From Opitutales bacterium (GTDB lineage: Bacteria; Verrucomicrobiota; Verrucomicrobiia; Opitutales; Oceanipulchritudinaceae), in the NCBI GenBank assembly GCA_016928295.1, contig JAFGLA010000100.1, positions 1-38,437 on the forward strand: 38,437 nt of DNA, given 5' to 3'. Position numbers and translations under genes: made by a program. The notes under the pieces are model-generated. The model saw only the letters and a program-made list of their open reading frames with translations. It searched no databases and was not told where the DNA came from. This document shows, piece after piece, positions 24,957-33,122 of the stretch (within the stretch, counting starts at the first letter, position 1; each line of letters starts with the position of its first letter).

Positions 24957-24986
24957 GGGCGCTTTTCCATTTAACAGCAAGACGTC

Positions 24987-25133
24987 ATGCAACCTACCTA
25001 CCGTCCGTCAAAGATCCGTCGCATCCGCAAGTTGGGCTTTCGCGCCCGCATGGCCACCAGAGGTGGTCGCGGTGTAATCAGAGCGCGTCGCGCTCAGGGC
25101 CGCAAGCGCCTCGCAGCGACAGTCCGCAACTAA
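24987..25133 (+). CDS. rpmH: 50S ribosomal protein L34
   Basis: Small basic protein of the large ribosomal subunit. The 48-residue frame reads [20 protein letters not shown], then [20 protein letters not shown] and RLAATVRN. The TYRPS start, the RKLGFRARM block and the GRxVIxxRRxxGRKxL block identify L34. It is a short gene that starts the classic rpmH-rnpA-yidD-yidC cluster; 27 bases separate it from rnpA. Confidence 0.97.
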   Translation: MQPTYRPSKIRRIRKLGFRARMATRGGRGVIRARRAQGRKRLAATVRN

Positions 25134-25160
25134 GTCCGGCACCTTTTACACAAGGCCCGG

Positions 25161-25520
25161 ATGCGGCTGAGCGGCGCGCAACGCCTGCGCAAAAGCGCGG
25201 ATTTTGAAGCAATGCGCGCCCGCAGCAGCGGGTGCGTATGTTCCGCATTCAGGCTTCGCATTCTGCCGACAAGCACCGGCCTGCGCCGTCTTGGCGTAAT
25301 AGCCTCCAAGCGCGTGGGCAATTCCGTGGCCCGCAGCCGCGCCAAACGCCTCCTTCGGGAGGCTTTTCGCAATACGCAGGACAGGCTTCCGCCCTCCTGC
25401 GACGTGCTCCTTATCGCGAGCAGGCCCGTACTCGACATGAGCGGCCCCGCGCTGCAATGCCAGTATGAGGAACGCTTGCAGAAGGCGCTAAGTCGCGTAA
25501 AGCGCGAAGGGACTTCCTGA
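25161..25520 (+). CDS. rnpA: Ribonuclease P protein component
   Basis: Protein cofactor of RNase P, which matures tRNA 5' ends. The 119 residues have [12 protein letters not shown] near the start and the RNR signature region [28 protein letters not shown] (in part: [19 protein letters not shown]). The normal short basic protein with C-terminal [13 protein letters not shown] is complete. Its stop overlaps the yidD start by one base (TGATG). Confidence 0.96.
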   Translation: MRLSGAQRLRKSADFEAMRARSSGCVCSAFRLRILPTSTGLRRLGVIASKRVGNSVARSRAKRLLREAFRNTQDRLPPSCDVLLIASRPVLDMSGPALQCQYEERLQKALSRVKREGTS

Positions 25521-25789
25521 TGAAGCTCCTGAACAAAGTGCTTTCAGGCCTCATGATAGTGCTGGTGCGTGCGTATCAGCTTGTCGTGTCTCCCTTGTTG
25601 CACCTTGTGGCAGGCCCCGGCATGGGATGCCGCTTTCAGCCCACCTGTTCGCAATACGCGATAGAAGCCTTGAAAATTCACGGCCCCTTCAAGGGCTTGT
25701 GGCTTGCCACCAGACGAATCTTACGTTGCCATCCGCTTGGTGGGCACGGCTATGACCCCGTGCCGCCTCTCCGGCAGAAACGACAATAA
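25520..25789 (+). CDS. yidD: Membrane protein insertion efficiency factor YidD
   Basis: Small inner-membrane-associated protein that assists YidC-dependent insertion. The 89 residues have an N-terminal amphipathic/hydrophobic region ([21 protein letters not shown]) and the conserved [20 protein letters not shown] cysteine block, then [17 protein letters not shown]. One-base overlaps with rnpA and yidC (TAATG) show tight coupling. Confidence 0.96.
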   Translation: MKLLNKVLSGLMIVLVRAYQLVVSPLLHLVAGPGMGCRFQPTCSQYAIEALKIHGPFKGLWLATRRILRCHPLGGHGYDPVPPLRQKRQ

Positions 25790-27642
25790 TGGACAAGAAA
25801 AACACAACTATCGGCATCCTGTTCCTTGCCATCGCCATTGGGCTGATGTTTTGGCAGAACAAACAGGTGGAGGCCTATAATCAGGAACAGGCCCGGGCAC
25901 GCGAAGAACAGCGCGCACAGATGATTGCGGAGGCCAACGAGCTTCAGCAAGCGGCCCCCGTGGCCCAGACTGTTGCCCCCGCGCCGCAGGCCGAGATTTC
26001 CAGCCCCAAGGCGGTTCCCGTCGTGGAGGCGGACGCGCCGGAGCTGCGCCCCGTGCTGGAGAACGACTTTTTCAGGGTGGAGTTCACAAGCCACGGCGGC
26101 GCCATTGCCAACGTAGCCTTCAAGAACTACCCCGCCGTGCAGGGCGAGGACGAGCCGTACGTCTTCAACAAAGAGGGCAAGGCACCCGCGCTCGCGATAG
26201 ACGAGTGGGTTGACGGCCAGCTTTACGCCCAGAAGGCAGCATATCTCGTAGAAGAGCTGTCCGATTCCAAAATCGTCTTCGTCCGCAGCGCAGGCAATGG
26301 CGTCACGATTCGCCGCAGCTACGAGATCAGCTTTGTAAGCGAAGGCCCCGCCACCTACACGATCAAGCACACGATAAGCGTAATTAACGACGGCTCCGGC
26401 GTGCACATGGGCGGCGAGTTGTTCGTGGACCTTGGCACCTCCGCGCCGGACGCGAGCGACGCCTACGGTTACAGCCTCGTATCCGGCTACTACAACGGGG
26501 AGAGTTTTATTAACGAGCGCCCATCGGCGTTTTCCGGCGGCGGCTTTTTCTCCAGCAAGGAGCCCAAGCCCTTCATTCGCAAGGATGACTACATCCTCTG
26601 GGCAACGACCAAGAATCCATTTTTCGCAAGCATAGTTACGCCCGCTTCGCCCGCAAAGGCGGCCGTGATGCGCGCCATGACCCTGCCGCCAACGCCCGAA
26701 GGCAAGGCGCGCCTTGGCATGACAAACGCCATCGTGTTCGAGCAGCCGCATCTGGCCCCGGGCCAGCGCAGCGACCTCACGATGGACTGTTACATCGGCC
26801 CAAAGGAATACCGCCGCCTTGCAGAGCTGGACCTTCATCAGGACCGCGTCATGCAGTTCGGCTGGAGCAAGCCCTTTGGCACAATCGGCCGCTTCGTAGG
26901 CTTTGTGGGCAAACTCTTCTACACGGGCCTCACCGCAGTGCAGGAAGTAGTGGTCAACTGGGGTCTGGCCATCATCATAATGACCCTGATAATCCGCCTC
27001 GTATTCTGGCCCCTGACGGCCAAGGCGGCGGACAACAGCCGCAAGATGGCCCGCTTGCAGACCCCCCTTAAAGAGCTGCGCGAGAAGTACAAGGACAACC
27101 CCACCAAGCTCAATCAGGAGACGATGGCCTTGTTCAAAAAGTACAAGGTGAACCCGCTCGCCGGTTGCTTGCCCATTCTTATCCAGCTTCCCATTTTCAT
27201 CGCCTTTTACTACATGCTTCGCGGGGCGAGCGAGCTGCGCTTTGCGCATTTCCTCTGGATTAACGACCTTTCCCTGCCCGACACGCTGGCTTCCCTGCCC
27301 GATTCGTTGGCGATAATTGGCGGCTTCCCGATAAACATCCTGCCCCTTCTCATGGGCATTACGATGTTCTACCAGATGCACCTTGCTCCCGCGCCGAGCA
27401 CGGACCCGATGCAGGGCAAGATCATGAAACTGATGCCCCTGATCATGCTTTTCTTCTGCTACAACTTCTCGTCGGGCCTGGTCCTGTACTGGACAGTGTC
27501 CAACTGCGTAAGCATCCTTCAGCAGCTTCACACAAACCACAAGCGTTCGCTTGAAGAGGCTGCAATCGCAGTGGAGGAAGCGGCCAAGGCGCCCGTCCGC
27601 GTGGCTGACCTGAGTAAGCAAAAGGGTAAAAAGCGCAAGTAA
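25789..27642 (+). CDS. yidC: Membrane protein insertase YidC
   Basis: Inserts and folds inner-membrane proteins alone or with Sec. The 617 residues follow the Gram-negative pattern: an N-terminal TM (~6-24, TIGILFLAIAIGLMFW), a Gln/Ala/Pro-rich linker to ~80, a large periplasmic beta domain (~85-360; ENDFFRVEFTSHGGAIANVAF), and the 60KD_IMP core with five TMs (VVVNWGLAIIIMTLIIRLVFWPLTAK at the start, given in part; NPLAGCLPILIQLPIFIAFYYMLRGASELR in the middle; NFSSGLVLYWTVSNCVSILQQ near the end). The C-terminal tail is basic (SKQKGKKRK), suited to ribosome contact. The jag and mnmE genes often found after it are absent; a terminator follows. Confidence 0.97.
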   Translation: MDKKNTTIGILFLAIAIGLMFWQNKQVEAYNQEQARAREEQRAQMIAEANELQQAAPVAQTVAPAPQAEISSPKAVPVVEADAPELRPVLENDFFRVEFTSHGGAIANVAFKNYPAVQGEDEPYVFNKEGKAPALAIDEWVDGQLYAQKAAYLVEELSDSKIVFVRSAGNGVTIRRSYEISFVSEGPATYTIKHTISVINDGSGVHMGGELFVDLGTSAPDASDAYGYSLVSGYYNGESFINERPSAFSGGGFFSSKEPKPFIRKDDYILWATTKNPFFASIVTPASPAKAAVMRAMTLPPTPEGKARLGMTNAIVFEQPHLAPGQRSDLTMDCYIGPKEYRRLAELDLHQDRVMQFGWSKPFGTIGRFVGFVGKLFYTGLTAVQEVVVNWGLAIIIMTLIIRLVFWPLTAKAADNSRKMARLQTPLKELREKYKDNPTKLNQETMALFKKYKVNPLAGCLPILIQLPIFIAFYYMLRGASELRFAHFLWINDLSLPDTLASLPDSLAIIGGFPINILPLLMGITMFYQMHLAPAPSTDPMQGKIMKLMPLIMLFFCYNFSSGLVLYWTVSNCVSILQQLHTNHKRSLEEAAIAVEEAAKAPVRVADLSKQKGKKRK

Positions 27643-27698
27643 GCCCCCCTTGTCAGCACTTGGCTGAAGCGGCGCAGAGCCTGTATTCAGCACAAAAG

Positions 27699-27730
27699 AA
27701 AAGCCCCGTCCGGCAAAGGCGGGGCTTTTT
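27699..27730 (+). terminator. Rho-independent terminator of the rpmH-yidC operon
   Basis: AAAAGCCCCG (27699-27708) pairs perfectly with CGGGGCTTTT (27720-27729) across an eleven-base loop, with a terminal run of T. It closes the yidC transcript 57 bases after its stop. Confidence 0.92.
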
Positions 27731-27844
27731 CTTGCTCGGAGCGCGGGCGGGAAGCCGACCGGGGATGTTAGAAAAGCCTCGAAAAAGCGACTCCAAACAC
27801 TCTTTGAGTATTTTACCCTTGAATGAGCGCAAAGGCGCGGCACC

Positions 27845-27901
27845 ATGCTTTTCTTTTTCCTCTTGGTTAAAGAAGCTATGTTTCTACTTCTTTCCAACTG
27901 A
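27845..27901 (+). CDS. Candidate Phe/Leu-rich leader peptide upstream of DAHP synthase
   Basis: An 18-codon frame reads MLFFFLLVKEAMFLLLSN and ends in TGA 24 bases before the DAHP synthase start, in the same frame as that gene. Four of 18 residues are Phe (three in a row) and seven are Leu. DAHP synthase is the first enzyme of the pathway that makes Phe, so a Phe-sensing leader is plausible. The start has only a weak AAGG upstream. It could instead be chance sequence; no homologue check was possible. Confidence 0.35.
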   Translation: MLFFFLLVKEAMFLLLSN

Positions 27902-27903
27902 GG
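27859..27903 (+). promoter_or_regulatory. Long hairpin overlapping the leader frame and the region before DAHP synthase
   Basis: CCTC-TTGG-tt-AAAGAAG (27859-27875) pairs with CTTCTTT-CCAA-ct-GAGG (27887-27903): 15 pairs, one two-by-two internal mismatch, and an eleven-base loop. Its 3' arm ends in GAGG of GAGGAG (27900-27905), just before the structural gene. A ribosome on the leader would melt it. No T-run follows, so a translational or processing role is more likely than classical termination. Confidence 0.4.
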
Positions 27904-27925
27904 AGCCATACGCGAAAGCAAGGCC

Positions 27926-28981
27926 ATGCGACAAGTATCAGATGTCAATGTTGTAAACACCTCCGTTCTGCCCGCACCGGAATACCTCTGCGGCAGAATC
28001 GCCCGTACCGAAGCCCAGGCCGAGTATGTGGCGCAGAGCCGCAAGGAGATTAACGACATCATATTTGGCGACGACAAACGCATCCTGCTCGTGACAGGCC
28101 CTTGCTCGATACACGACACTGTCGCTGGCTTGGAATACGCGCGCCGCCTCGCGGAGCTGGCCGACAAGGTCCGCGACCGCATCGTAATTGTAATGCGCGT
28201 CTATTTTGAGAAACCCCGCACGACCGTCGGCTGGAAGGGCCTCATCATGGACCCCGACCTCGACGGTTCGAGCGACATCCCCAAGGGCCTTTCGATGGCG
28301 CGTCGCTTCCTGCGCGACGTTATCGACATAGGTCTTCCCACAGCCACGGAGCTATTAGACCCGATTACGCCCCAGTACATTGCGGACCTTATCTGCTGGT
28401 CTGCAGTAGGTGCCCGCACTAGCGAAAGCCAGACGCATCGCCAGATGGCGAGCGGTCTGTCCATGCCGCTGGGCTTCAAGAACACCACGGCGGGCGATGT
28501 CATGGCAGCCATCAACGCCATCAAGGCAGCGCGCCAGCCGCAGACTTTCCTCGGCATCAGCTTTCAGGGCCTGGCAAGCTCCATCTCCACGAGCGGCAAC
28601 CCTTCCTGCCACGTAATTCTGCGCGGTGGCGACAACGGGCCAAATTACGACAGTACGCACGTCGAGGCGGCCAAGGCGTTGCTTGTAAAGAACGGCCTGC
28701 TGCCCGCAGTGATGGTGGACTGTTCGCACGCCAACTGCCACAAGGACCCGACGCAGATGTCCAAGGTGCTCTTCGACGTTGTGGACCAGATTCTGAACGG
28801 CCACGACTGCATAATCGGCGCCATGCTCGAAAGCAATATCGTCGCGGGAACGCAGAAGTTCCCACAGCCGCTGGAATGCCTCAACTGGGGCCAGTCCATT
28901 ACAGACCCCTGCATCGGCTGGGAAGAGACCGTGGCAGTGGTGGAAGAGGCTTACAAGCGCCTCGCCCCCCGCTTTGCGTAA
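27926..28981 (+). CDS. aroG: 3-deoxy-7-phosphoheptulonate synthase (DAHP synthase, class I AroFGH type)
   Basis: Condenses phosphoenolpyruvate and erythrose 4-phosphate in the first shikimate pathway step. The 351 residues show VTGPCSIHD with the metal-ligand Cys60, MRVYFEKPRTTVGWKGLI (PEP binding), ATELLDPITPQYIADLICWSAVGARTSESQTHRQMASG (in part: GARTSESQTHRQMASG), GFKNTTAGD, VDCSHANCHKDP, GAMLESNI and SITDPCIGWEET. It is of the E. coli feedback-regulated class; which amino acid inhibits it cannot be fixed from sequence, so the symbol is generic. AAGG lies just before the ATG at 27926. A leader frame and hairpin lie upstream. aroB lies further downstream, on the other strand. Confidence 0.96.
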   Translation: MRQVSDVNVVNTSVLPAPEYLCGRIARTEAQAEYVAQSRKEINDIIFGDDKRILLVTGPCSIHDTVAGLEYARRLAELADKVRDRIVIVMRVYFEKPRTTVGWKGLIMDPDLDGSSDIPKGLSMARRFLRDVIDIGLPTATELLDPITPQYIADLICWSAVGARTSESQTHRQMASGLSMPLGFKNTTAGDVMAAINAIKAARQPQTFLGISFQGLASSISTSGNPSCHVILRGGDNGPNYDSTHVEAAKALLVKNGLLPAVMVDCSHANCHKDPTQMSKVLFDVVDQILNGHDCIIGAMLESNIVAGTQKFPQPLECLNWGQSITDPCIGWEETVAVVEEAYKRLAPRFA

Positions 28982-29025
28982 GGGATACTTGCCGCTGTTT
29001 GCACAATACCGCTTTGCCGTTGCGC

Positions 29026-29047
29026 TTTTGAGCTTCTTTGCTCAAAA
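29026..29047. promoter_or_regulatory. Perfect 8-bp inverted repeat before the ClpP-class NfeD gene
   Basis: TTTTGAGC (29026-29033) and GCTCAAAA (29040-29047) flank a six-base loop and end nine bases before the ATG. There is no following T-run, so it is not an obvious terminator for DAHP synthase. In mRNA it would fold over the ribosome-binding region, which has no clear Shine-Dalgarno. Confidence 0.35.
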
Positions 29048-29056
29048 TACGCTTCA

Positions 29057-30712
29057 ATGAAGAGTCGGCTATCCTCCCTGTTCGTTCTTCTCACGCTGTT
29101 TGCACTGCCTTTGTCCGCTACTGAAGCGGCTTTGGAGCAGGCTGCGCCCGAGGGTGTTTCTTCCGCAGTAAATGAGGACGCAGCAGTTGAAGAGCCTCTT
29201 GCCGAAGCGCCTGAGAGCGAAGCCGCCCCATTGGCCGAGGACGCTGCAAACGCGGCGGATGCATGGCAAGTCCCCGCCGAAGGCGAGGAAGAGGGTGAGG
29301 CCGTAACTGCGCCGGACGAAGCGCCGGCGGAAGAGCTGGTAAAAACGTGGACTCGCAAGACTCCTCCGCCTGCCGAAGACGGAATGACGAACATCGTCGT
29401 AGTCCCCATCAGCGAAGCCATAGGCAAGACCAATCTCTACATCCTGCGCCGCGCCCTCAAAGAGGCCATTTCGGAAAACGCCGAAGTGGTGGTTCTGGAA
29501 ATGGACACTCCGGGCGGCAGGGCCGACATCATGCTTGAAATGATGGAAATGGTGGACCGCTACGAAGGGCGCACCATTGCCTACATTAACAAAGAGGCCA
29601 TGTCAGCCGGAGCTTTGATAAGCGCCGCAGCGGACGACATCTACTTTGCCCCCAAGAGCGTCATTGGCGCGGCGGCGGTGATAAACGGCGACGGCACGGA
29701 TCTCGAACCCACGCTCAAGGCCAAGATAGACAGCTACATGGATGCCAAACTGCGCACCCTTACTGAGGAGCATCCCCGCAGGGCGGACGTTATCCGCGCC
29801 ATGATGCAGACCGAATACGTTCTGGAGCTGGACGGAGTCACCATCAAGGCGGAAGGCCCCCTTCTTTCCCTGACGGACAAGGAAGCTATGAAGCTCTACG
29901 GCGACCCTGCCGCTCCGCTCCTGGGCTCCGGCATTCACTCAAGCGTGGACGAGCTTGCAAAGGACGAATACGGCGCGGGCAAATACGCAATACAGCGTTT
30001 TGAAACGAGCTGGTCGGAATCCGCCTCGATGTTCATGGAAAAAATCGCCCCCATGCTCATGGGCCTTGGCATACTTTGCCTGATTATCGGCTTCTATGTC
30101 CCGGGCTTCGGCCTGCCTGAAATGACGGGCATAGGGCTGCTCGTCATTGTATTTTTGAGCAACTACATCGCGGGCCTTGCAGGGCACGAACCGATGATAT
30201 TTTTCGCCATCGGTTTCCTGCTCTTGCTGCTTGAACTGCTCCTTTTCCCGGGCGTTTTGTTCATGGCGATAACGGGCCTATTGCTGATGTTCGGCTCGCT
30301 CGTGTGGTCGTTGGCGGACGTTTGGCCCAAGAGCGGCGGCGGTTTCGAGCTGGACTTGGGCGCAATAGGCCACGCCTTCGCGCAGGTGTCTTTGGGAGTG
30401 CTTATCGCGGCCATAGGCTTTGGCATCCTATACCGCGTCATGCCAAAGAGCTGGATTGTTAACCGTCTTGTCCTTCAGGGCAGCGCGGGGACTATTCCCG
30501 TGGAAGCCGCCGGAGCCGTGGCAGAAAAGGCAGCGGATCTGCCCGCCATCGGCAGTATTGGCAAGACCGCAAGCAACCTGCGCCCGGGCGGAACGGTCGA
30601 AATCGAGGGCCGGTTCTACGAGGCCATGCTTCCTGTCGGCTCCGCCGAACGCGGAGAGTCGGTAAGAGTAATCGCCTACAAGGACTTGGTCCTGCTGGTC
30701 GAAAAGCTCTGA
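29057..30712 (+). CDS. Membrane-bound ClpP-class serine protease, long NfeD family
   Basis: Long NfeD proteins combine a periplasmic ClpP-like protease, TM helices and an OB domain, and cleave or chaperone stomatin-type partners. The 551 residues have a signal peptide (1-23), an acidic Ala/Glu/Pro-rich linker to ~108, the protease domain at ~110-320 (VVVLEMDTPGGRADIML, then YINKEAMSAGALISAAAD with nucleophile Ser183; Lys221 or Lys223 is the probable general base), several TMs from ~325 to ~460 (IAPMLMGLGILCLIIGFYVPGFGLPE and others), and a C-terminal OB domain (GTVEIEGRFYEAML, then RGESVRVIAYKDLVLLVEKL in part). The acidic linker of about 85 residues is longer than usual. No SPFH partner gene is adjacent. 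Confidence 0.92.
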   Translation: MKSRLSSLFVLLTLFALPLSATEAALEQAAPEGVSSAVNEDAAVEEPLAEAPESEAAPLAEDAANAADAWQVPAEGEEEGEAVTAPDEAPAEELVKTWTRKTPPPAEDGMTNIVVVPISEAIGKTNLYILRRALKEAISENAEVVVLEMDTPGGRADIMLEMMEMVDRYEGRTIAYINKEAMSAGALISAAADDIYFAPKSVIGAAAVINGDGTDLEPTLKAKIDSYMDAKLRTLTEEHPRRADVIRAMMQTEYVLELDGVTIKAEGPLLSLTDKEAMKLYGDPAAPLLGSGIHSSVDELAKDEYGAGKYAIQRFETSWSESASMFMEKIAPMLMGLGILCLIIGFYVPGFGLPEMTGIGLLVIVFLSNYIAGLAGHEPMIFFAIGFLLLLLELLLFPGVLFMAITGLLLMFGSLVWSLADVWPKSGGGFELDLGAIGHAFAQVSLGVLIAAIGFGILYRVMPKSWIVNRLVLQGSAGTIPVEAAGAVAEKAADLPAIGSIGKTASNLRPGGTVEIEGRFYEAMLPVGSAERGESVRVIAYKDLVLLVEKL

Positions 30713-30781
30713 GAAATGCGGCTGGGGGAATGTCTGATAATTCTTTTTTCGAGCCAAACAGTGTATGGCGCAAAGCAGAGC

Positions 30782-31867
30782 CTATGCCGCGCCCGCGTCC
30801 TTCCAAAGCTGGCGCACCGTGTCGGGGTTAATTCCGTCCTGAGTGCGGGCGTTGCCGATTGAGTCCATGATTACGTAGCGCAGCTTGCCCGCGCGCACCT
30901 TCTTGTCGTGCCCCGCCACGCGCTCAAGCTCCGCCAATGGAAGCGGCTCGCGTAAGGCGACGGGCAGGCTGTAACGCTCTAGAAGCGTCTTTACGCGCTC
31001 CACGTCCGAAGGCGGAATAAGCCCCATGATACAGGACAGCCTCGCCGCCATGTACAGGCCAAGGCCCACGGCCTCGCCGTGCAGATACGCGCCGTAACCG
31101 GCGACATTTTCCACCGCGTGCGCGAACGTGTGCCCGAGGTTCAAGAGAGCGCGCCCGTTGTTGGCCGCCGTTTCGCGCTCGTCGCTGCCGACTACGTCCG
31201 CCTTTATCTGGCAGCAGCGGGCTACGACTTCTGGCAGCTCGTCGGACGCGCTTGAAAGGCGCGGGAGAGCCTCCAGTTGCGTAAAAAGCTCTTCATCAGC
31301 CAGCATCCCGTATTTGATAACCTCAGCCATTCCGGCGGGGAATTCACGCTCTGGCAGGGTTTCAAGAAGGCCCGTATCCGCGAATACGGCCAGAGGCTGC
31401 CAGAATGCGCCTACGAGGTTCTTGCCCGCCTTGATGTTGATGCCCGTCTTGCCCCCGACGCTACTGTCCACCATGGATAGCAGAGTTGTGGGAATCTGCA
31501 CAAAGTTGATGCCGCGCAGGTAGCTTGCCGCCGCAAAGCCTGCAAGATCTCCCGTGACGCCGCCGCCGCAGGCAAAAAGGGTGCCGTCGCGCGCGACGCC
31601 GCTGTCGGCCATGAAGTCGCACACTCTTTCAAACTGCGCAAAGCACTTTGTCGGCTCGCCGCTTGGAAGGATTATTCTGGGCATGTCCGCGAAGGCTTCG
31701 GCGACAAACTCCGGCTGGGCGGCAAGCAGCGCCTCGTCCACGGCCAGAACGCAGCGGGAGCGGCGCGCCGCGAGCGAGTCCGCAAAAGCGCGAACCGCTG
31801 GAGCTAGGGAGCGCCCGATTTGAATCTTGTAGCTGCGCTGGTCCAGTTTGACTTCAAGTTCCGGCAT
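30782..31867 (-). CDS. aroB: 3-dehydroquinate synthase
   Basis: Converts DAHP to 3-dehydroquinate using NAD and zinc, the second shikimate step. The sequence shows FACGGGVTGDLAGFAAASYLRGINFVQIPTTLLSMVDSSVGGKTGIN (in part: SVGGKTGIN), EVIKYGMLAD, NLGHTFAHAVE (zinc His) and LHGEAVGLGLYMAARLS (second His). The Glu of PAGMAEVIKYG is the third ligand. The 361-residue length is normal. It is convergent with the ClpP-class gene, with 69 bases between and no clear terminator. A HAD-family gene lies 55 bases upstream on the same strand and may be cotranscribed. Confidence 0.97.
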   Translation of the reverse strand: MPELEVKLDQRSYKIQIGRSLAPAVRAFADSLAARRSRCVLAVDEALLAAQPEFVAEAFADMPRIILPSGEPTKCFAQFERVCDFMADSGVARDGTLFACGGGVTGDLAGFAAASYLRGINFVQIPTTLLSMVDSSVGGKTGINIKAGKNLVGAFWQPLAVFADTGLLETLPEREFPAGMAEVIKYGMLADEELFTQLEALPRLSSASDELPEVVARCCQIKADVVGSDERETAANNGRALLNLGHTFAHAVENVAGYGAYLHGEAVGLGLYMAARLSCIMGLIPPSDVERVKTLLERYSLPVALREPLPLAELERVAGHDKKVRAGKLRYVIMDSIGNARTQDGINPDTVRQLWKDAGAA

Positions 31868-31922
31868 GATGGGGCCAACTTACATGCAGAGTCGTCGCTT
31901 GTCCAGCGCCCTGCGCAAAGGG

Positions 31923-32969
31923 CTACTGGCCGAATGGGAGCGAGGACTGGCCTTGCACTGCGCCGCCTTGTTCCTGAACAGGCTTCTCCGGCCTGTGCAG
32001 GTGTTGCGGAGGCTTTGACACCTTGCGCGAAAGCATTTCCTCCTCTTCGCGCACGATGCGTTCGCAAATCTTGGTAACTTGCAGCTTCAGCCACTTGTGC
32101 GTCGCGCTCTGTGGCCGGTAGTCCGCCTCGCCAAAGTGGTCCACGCGGCCCTGCTGGCGCATCTCGTCGTTCTGGGCAAAGGACGCATCGTTCTCTGGAT
32201 CGTAAACGGCGAATGCCTTGCCCTTGTTGCCGCGAACGACGCTGAACACGGGCACGTCGCTCGGCCCGTCGGCCACGTAGATCATGTTCTCGATGGGCAC
32301 GCGGCGGTCTTCGGGGGCCATTTTCGCGTTCACGTCCACCTCGTGCCAGCGGTTACTGCCCTTGTTGATTTCAAAAATGAAGCGGGTCTTGATAGTGTTG
32401 TCCACCATTACGCCAATCTGGCTGACCTCGTTCTGGCAGGGGTCGTCAGGGGCTGGGCTTATGAGTTCCTTTTGCTCGGTGAACCCTGGAGGGGGTGGGT
32501 TTTCGACAAGCTCGCAGCCGTAGATGTCCGTTACAAGTGGCGCGATGGCGCTGCCGCGTATCATCTCGGCAAGGCCTGTGGAAATGATGTAATGTTCCAC
32601 GATTATCTCGTGCCGTTTGAAGTCCGCACGACTTCTGGGCACTTCGCAAAGAGTGGCGAAAAAGTCCGGCAGGCCCGGGAAGAACACAAGCTCCTTGCCC
32701 AGTTCGCGCAAGAGCTTGTTGTTCATGCCCTTGAAGCGGCCCGTGCGTACGTAGCTAAGCAGGTGGTTAAGGTAGCAGGTCTCGGGGGAAACGTGTTGCC
32801 CGCGCTCGTTGAAATACGCTGGCAGGGCGTTGACCTCTTTCCAGAACTTCTTCGCGTCCACGTCGAAGTGGCGGAATATCGGCTCCTGCATGTAGCCTGG
32901 TATCAGCGTGTTATCAAAGTCCCAGATGCAGGCGACTATGTTCTGGCGGTGCAGGCGTTCTTCGGACAT
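31923..32969 (-). CDS. HAD-superfamily phosphatase-like protein, substrate unknown
   Basis: The HAD fold catalyses phosphoryl transfer through an Asp nucleophile. Motif I is CIWDFDNTLIPG with Asp17 and Asp19, motif II is IISTGLAEMI with Ser130, and motif IV is YVADGPSDVPVF with Asp234 and Asp238; a Lys between them fits motif III. The DxDNT form of motif I is like phosphoserine phosphatase relatives. A cap region lies at ~25-110 (FNERGQHVSPETCYLNHLLSY). Residues ~310-348 are a Pro/Gln-rich tail (PPQHLHRPEKPVQEQGG) that is probably disordered. At 348 residues it is longer than simple HAD phosphatases. aroB follows closely on the same strand, but a shikimate role is not shown. Confidence 0.85.
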   Translation of the reverse strand: MSEERLHRQNIVACIWDFDNTLIPGYMQEPIFRHFDVDAKKFWKEVNALPAYFNERGQHVSPETCYLNHLLSYVRTGRFKGMNNKLLRELGKELVFFPGLPDFFATLCEVPRSRADFKRHEIIVEHYIISTGLAEMIRGSAIAPLVTDIYGCELVENPPPPGFTEQKELISPAPDDPCQNEVSQIGVMVDNTIKTRFIFEINKGSNRWHEVDVNAKMAPEDRRVPIENMIYVADGPSDVPVFSVVRGNKGKAFAVYDPENDASFAQNDEMRQQGRVDHFGEADYRPQSATHKWLKLQVTKICERIVREEEEMLSRKVSKPPQHLHRPEKPVQEQGGAVQGQSSLPFGQ

Positions 32970-33122
32970 TGGATTGGCCTATGTGCTTGATGGGTGGACT
33001 CTTTCGCGAAGCAGGGGATGTCTTTCGCGCACAAAGCATGGTATGACCTGGCAGGAACCTTGTCGAATCGAATCAAAGCTGCCGCCCGGGATGCGCGCTA
33101 TTTCCACTCTCTTACGCAACGA

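Noticed and set aside
24857-24986. Possible replication origin beside rpmH
   Set aside because: rpmH-rnpA can lie near oriC, but I see no DnaA-box cluster, no dnaA and no AT-rich unwinding stretch here.
25750-28182. Long minus-strand open frame of about 810 codons opposite yidD, yidC and DAHP synthase
   Set aside because: It is antisense to three clearly recognised genes, has no recognisable domain and arises from high-GC codon bias.
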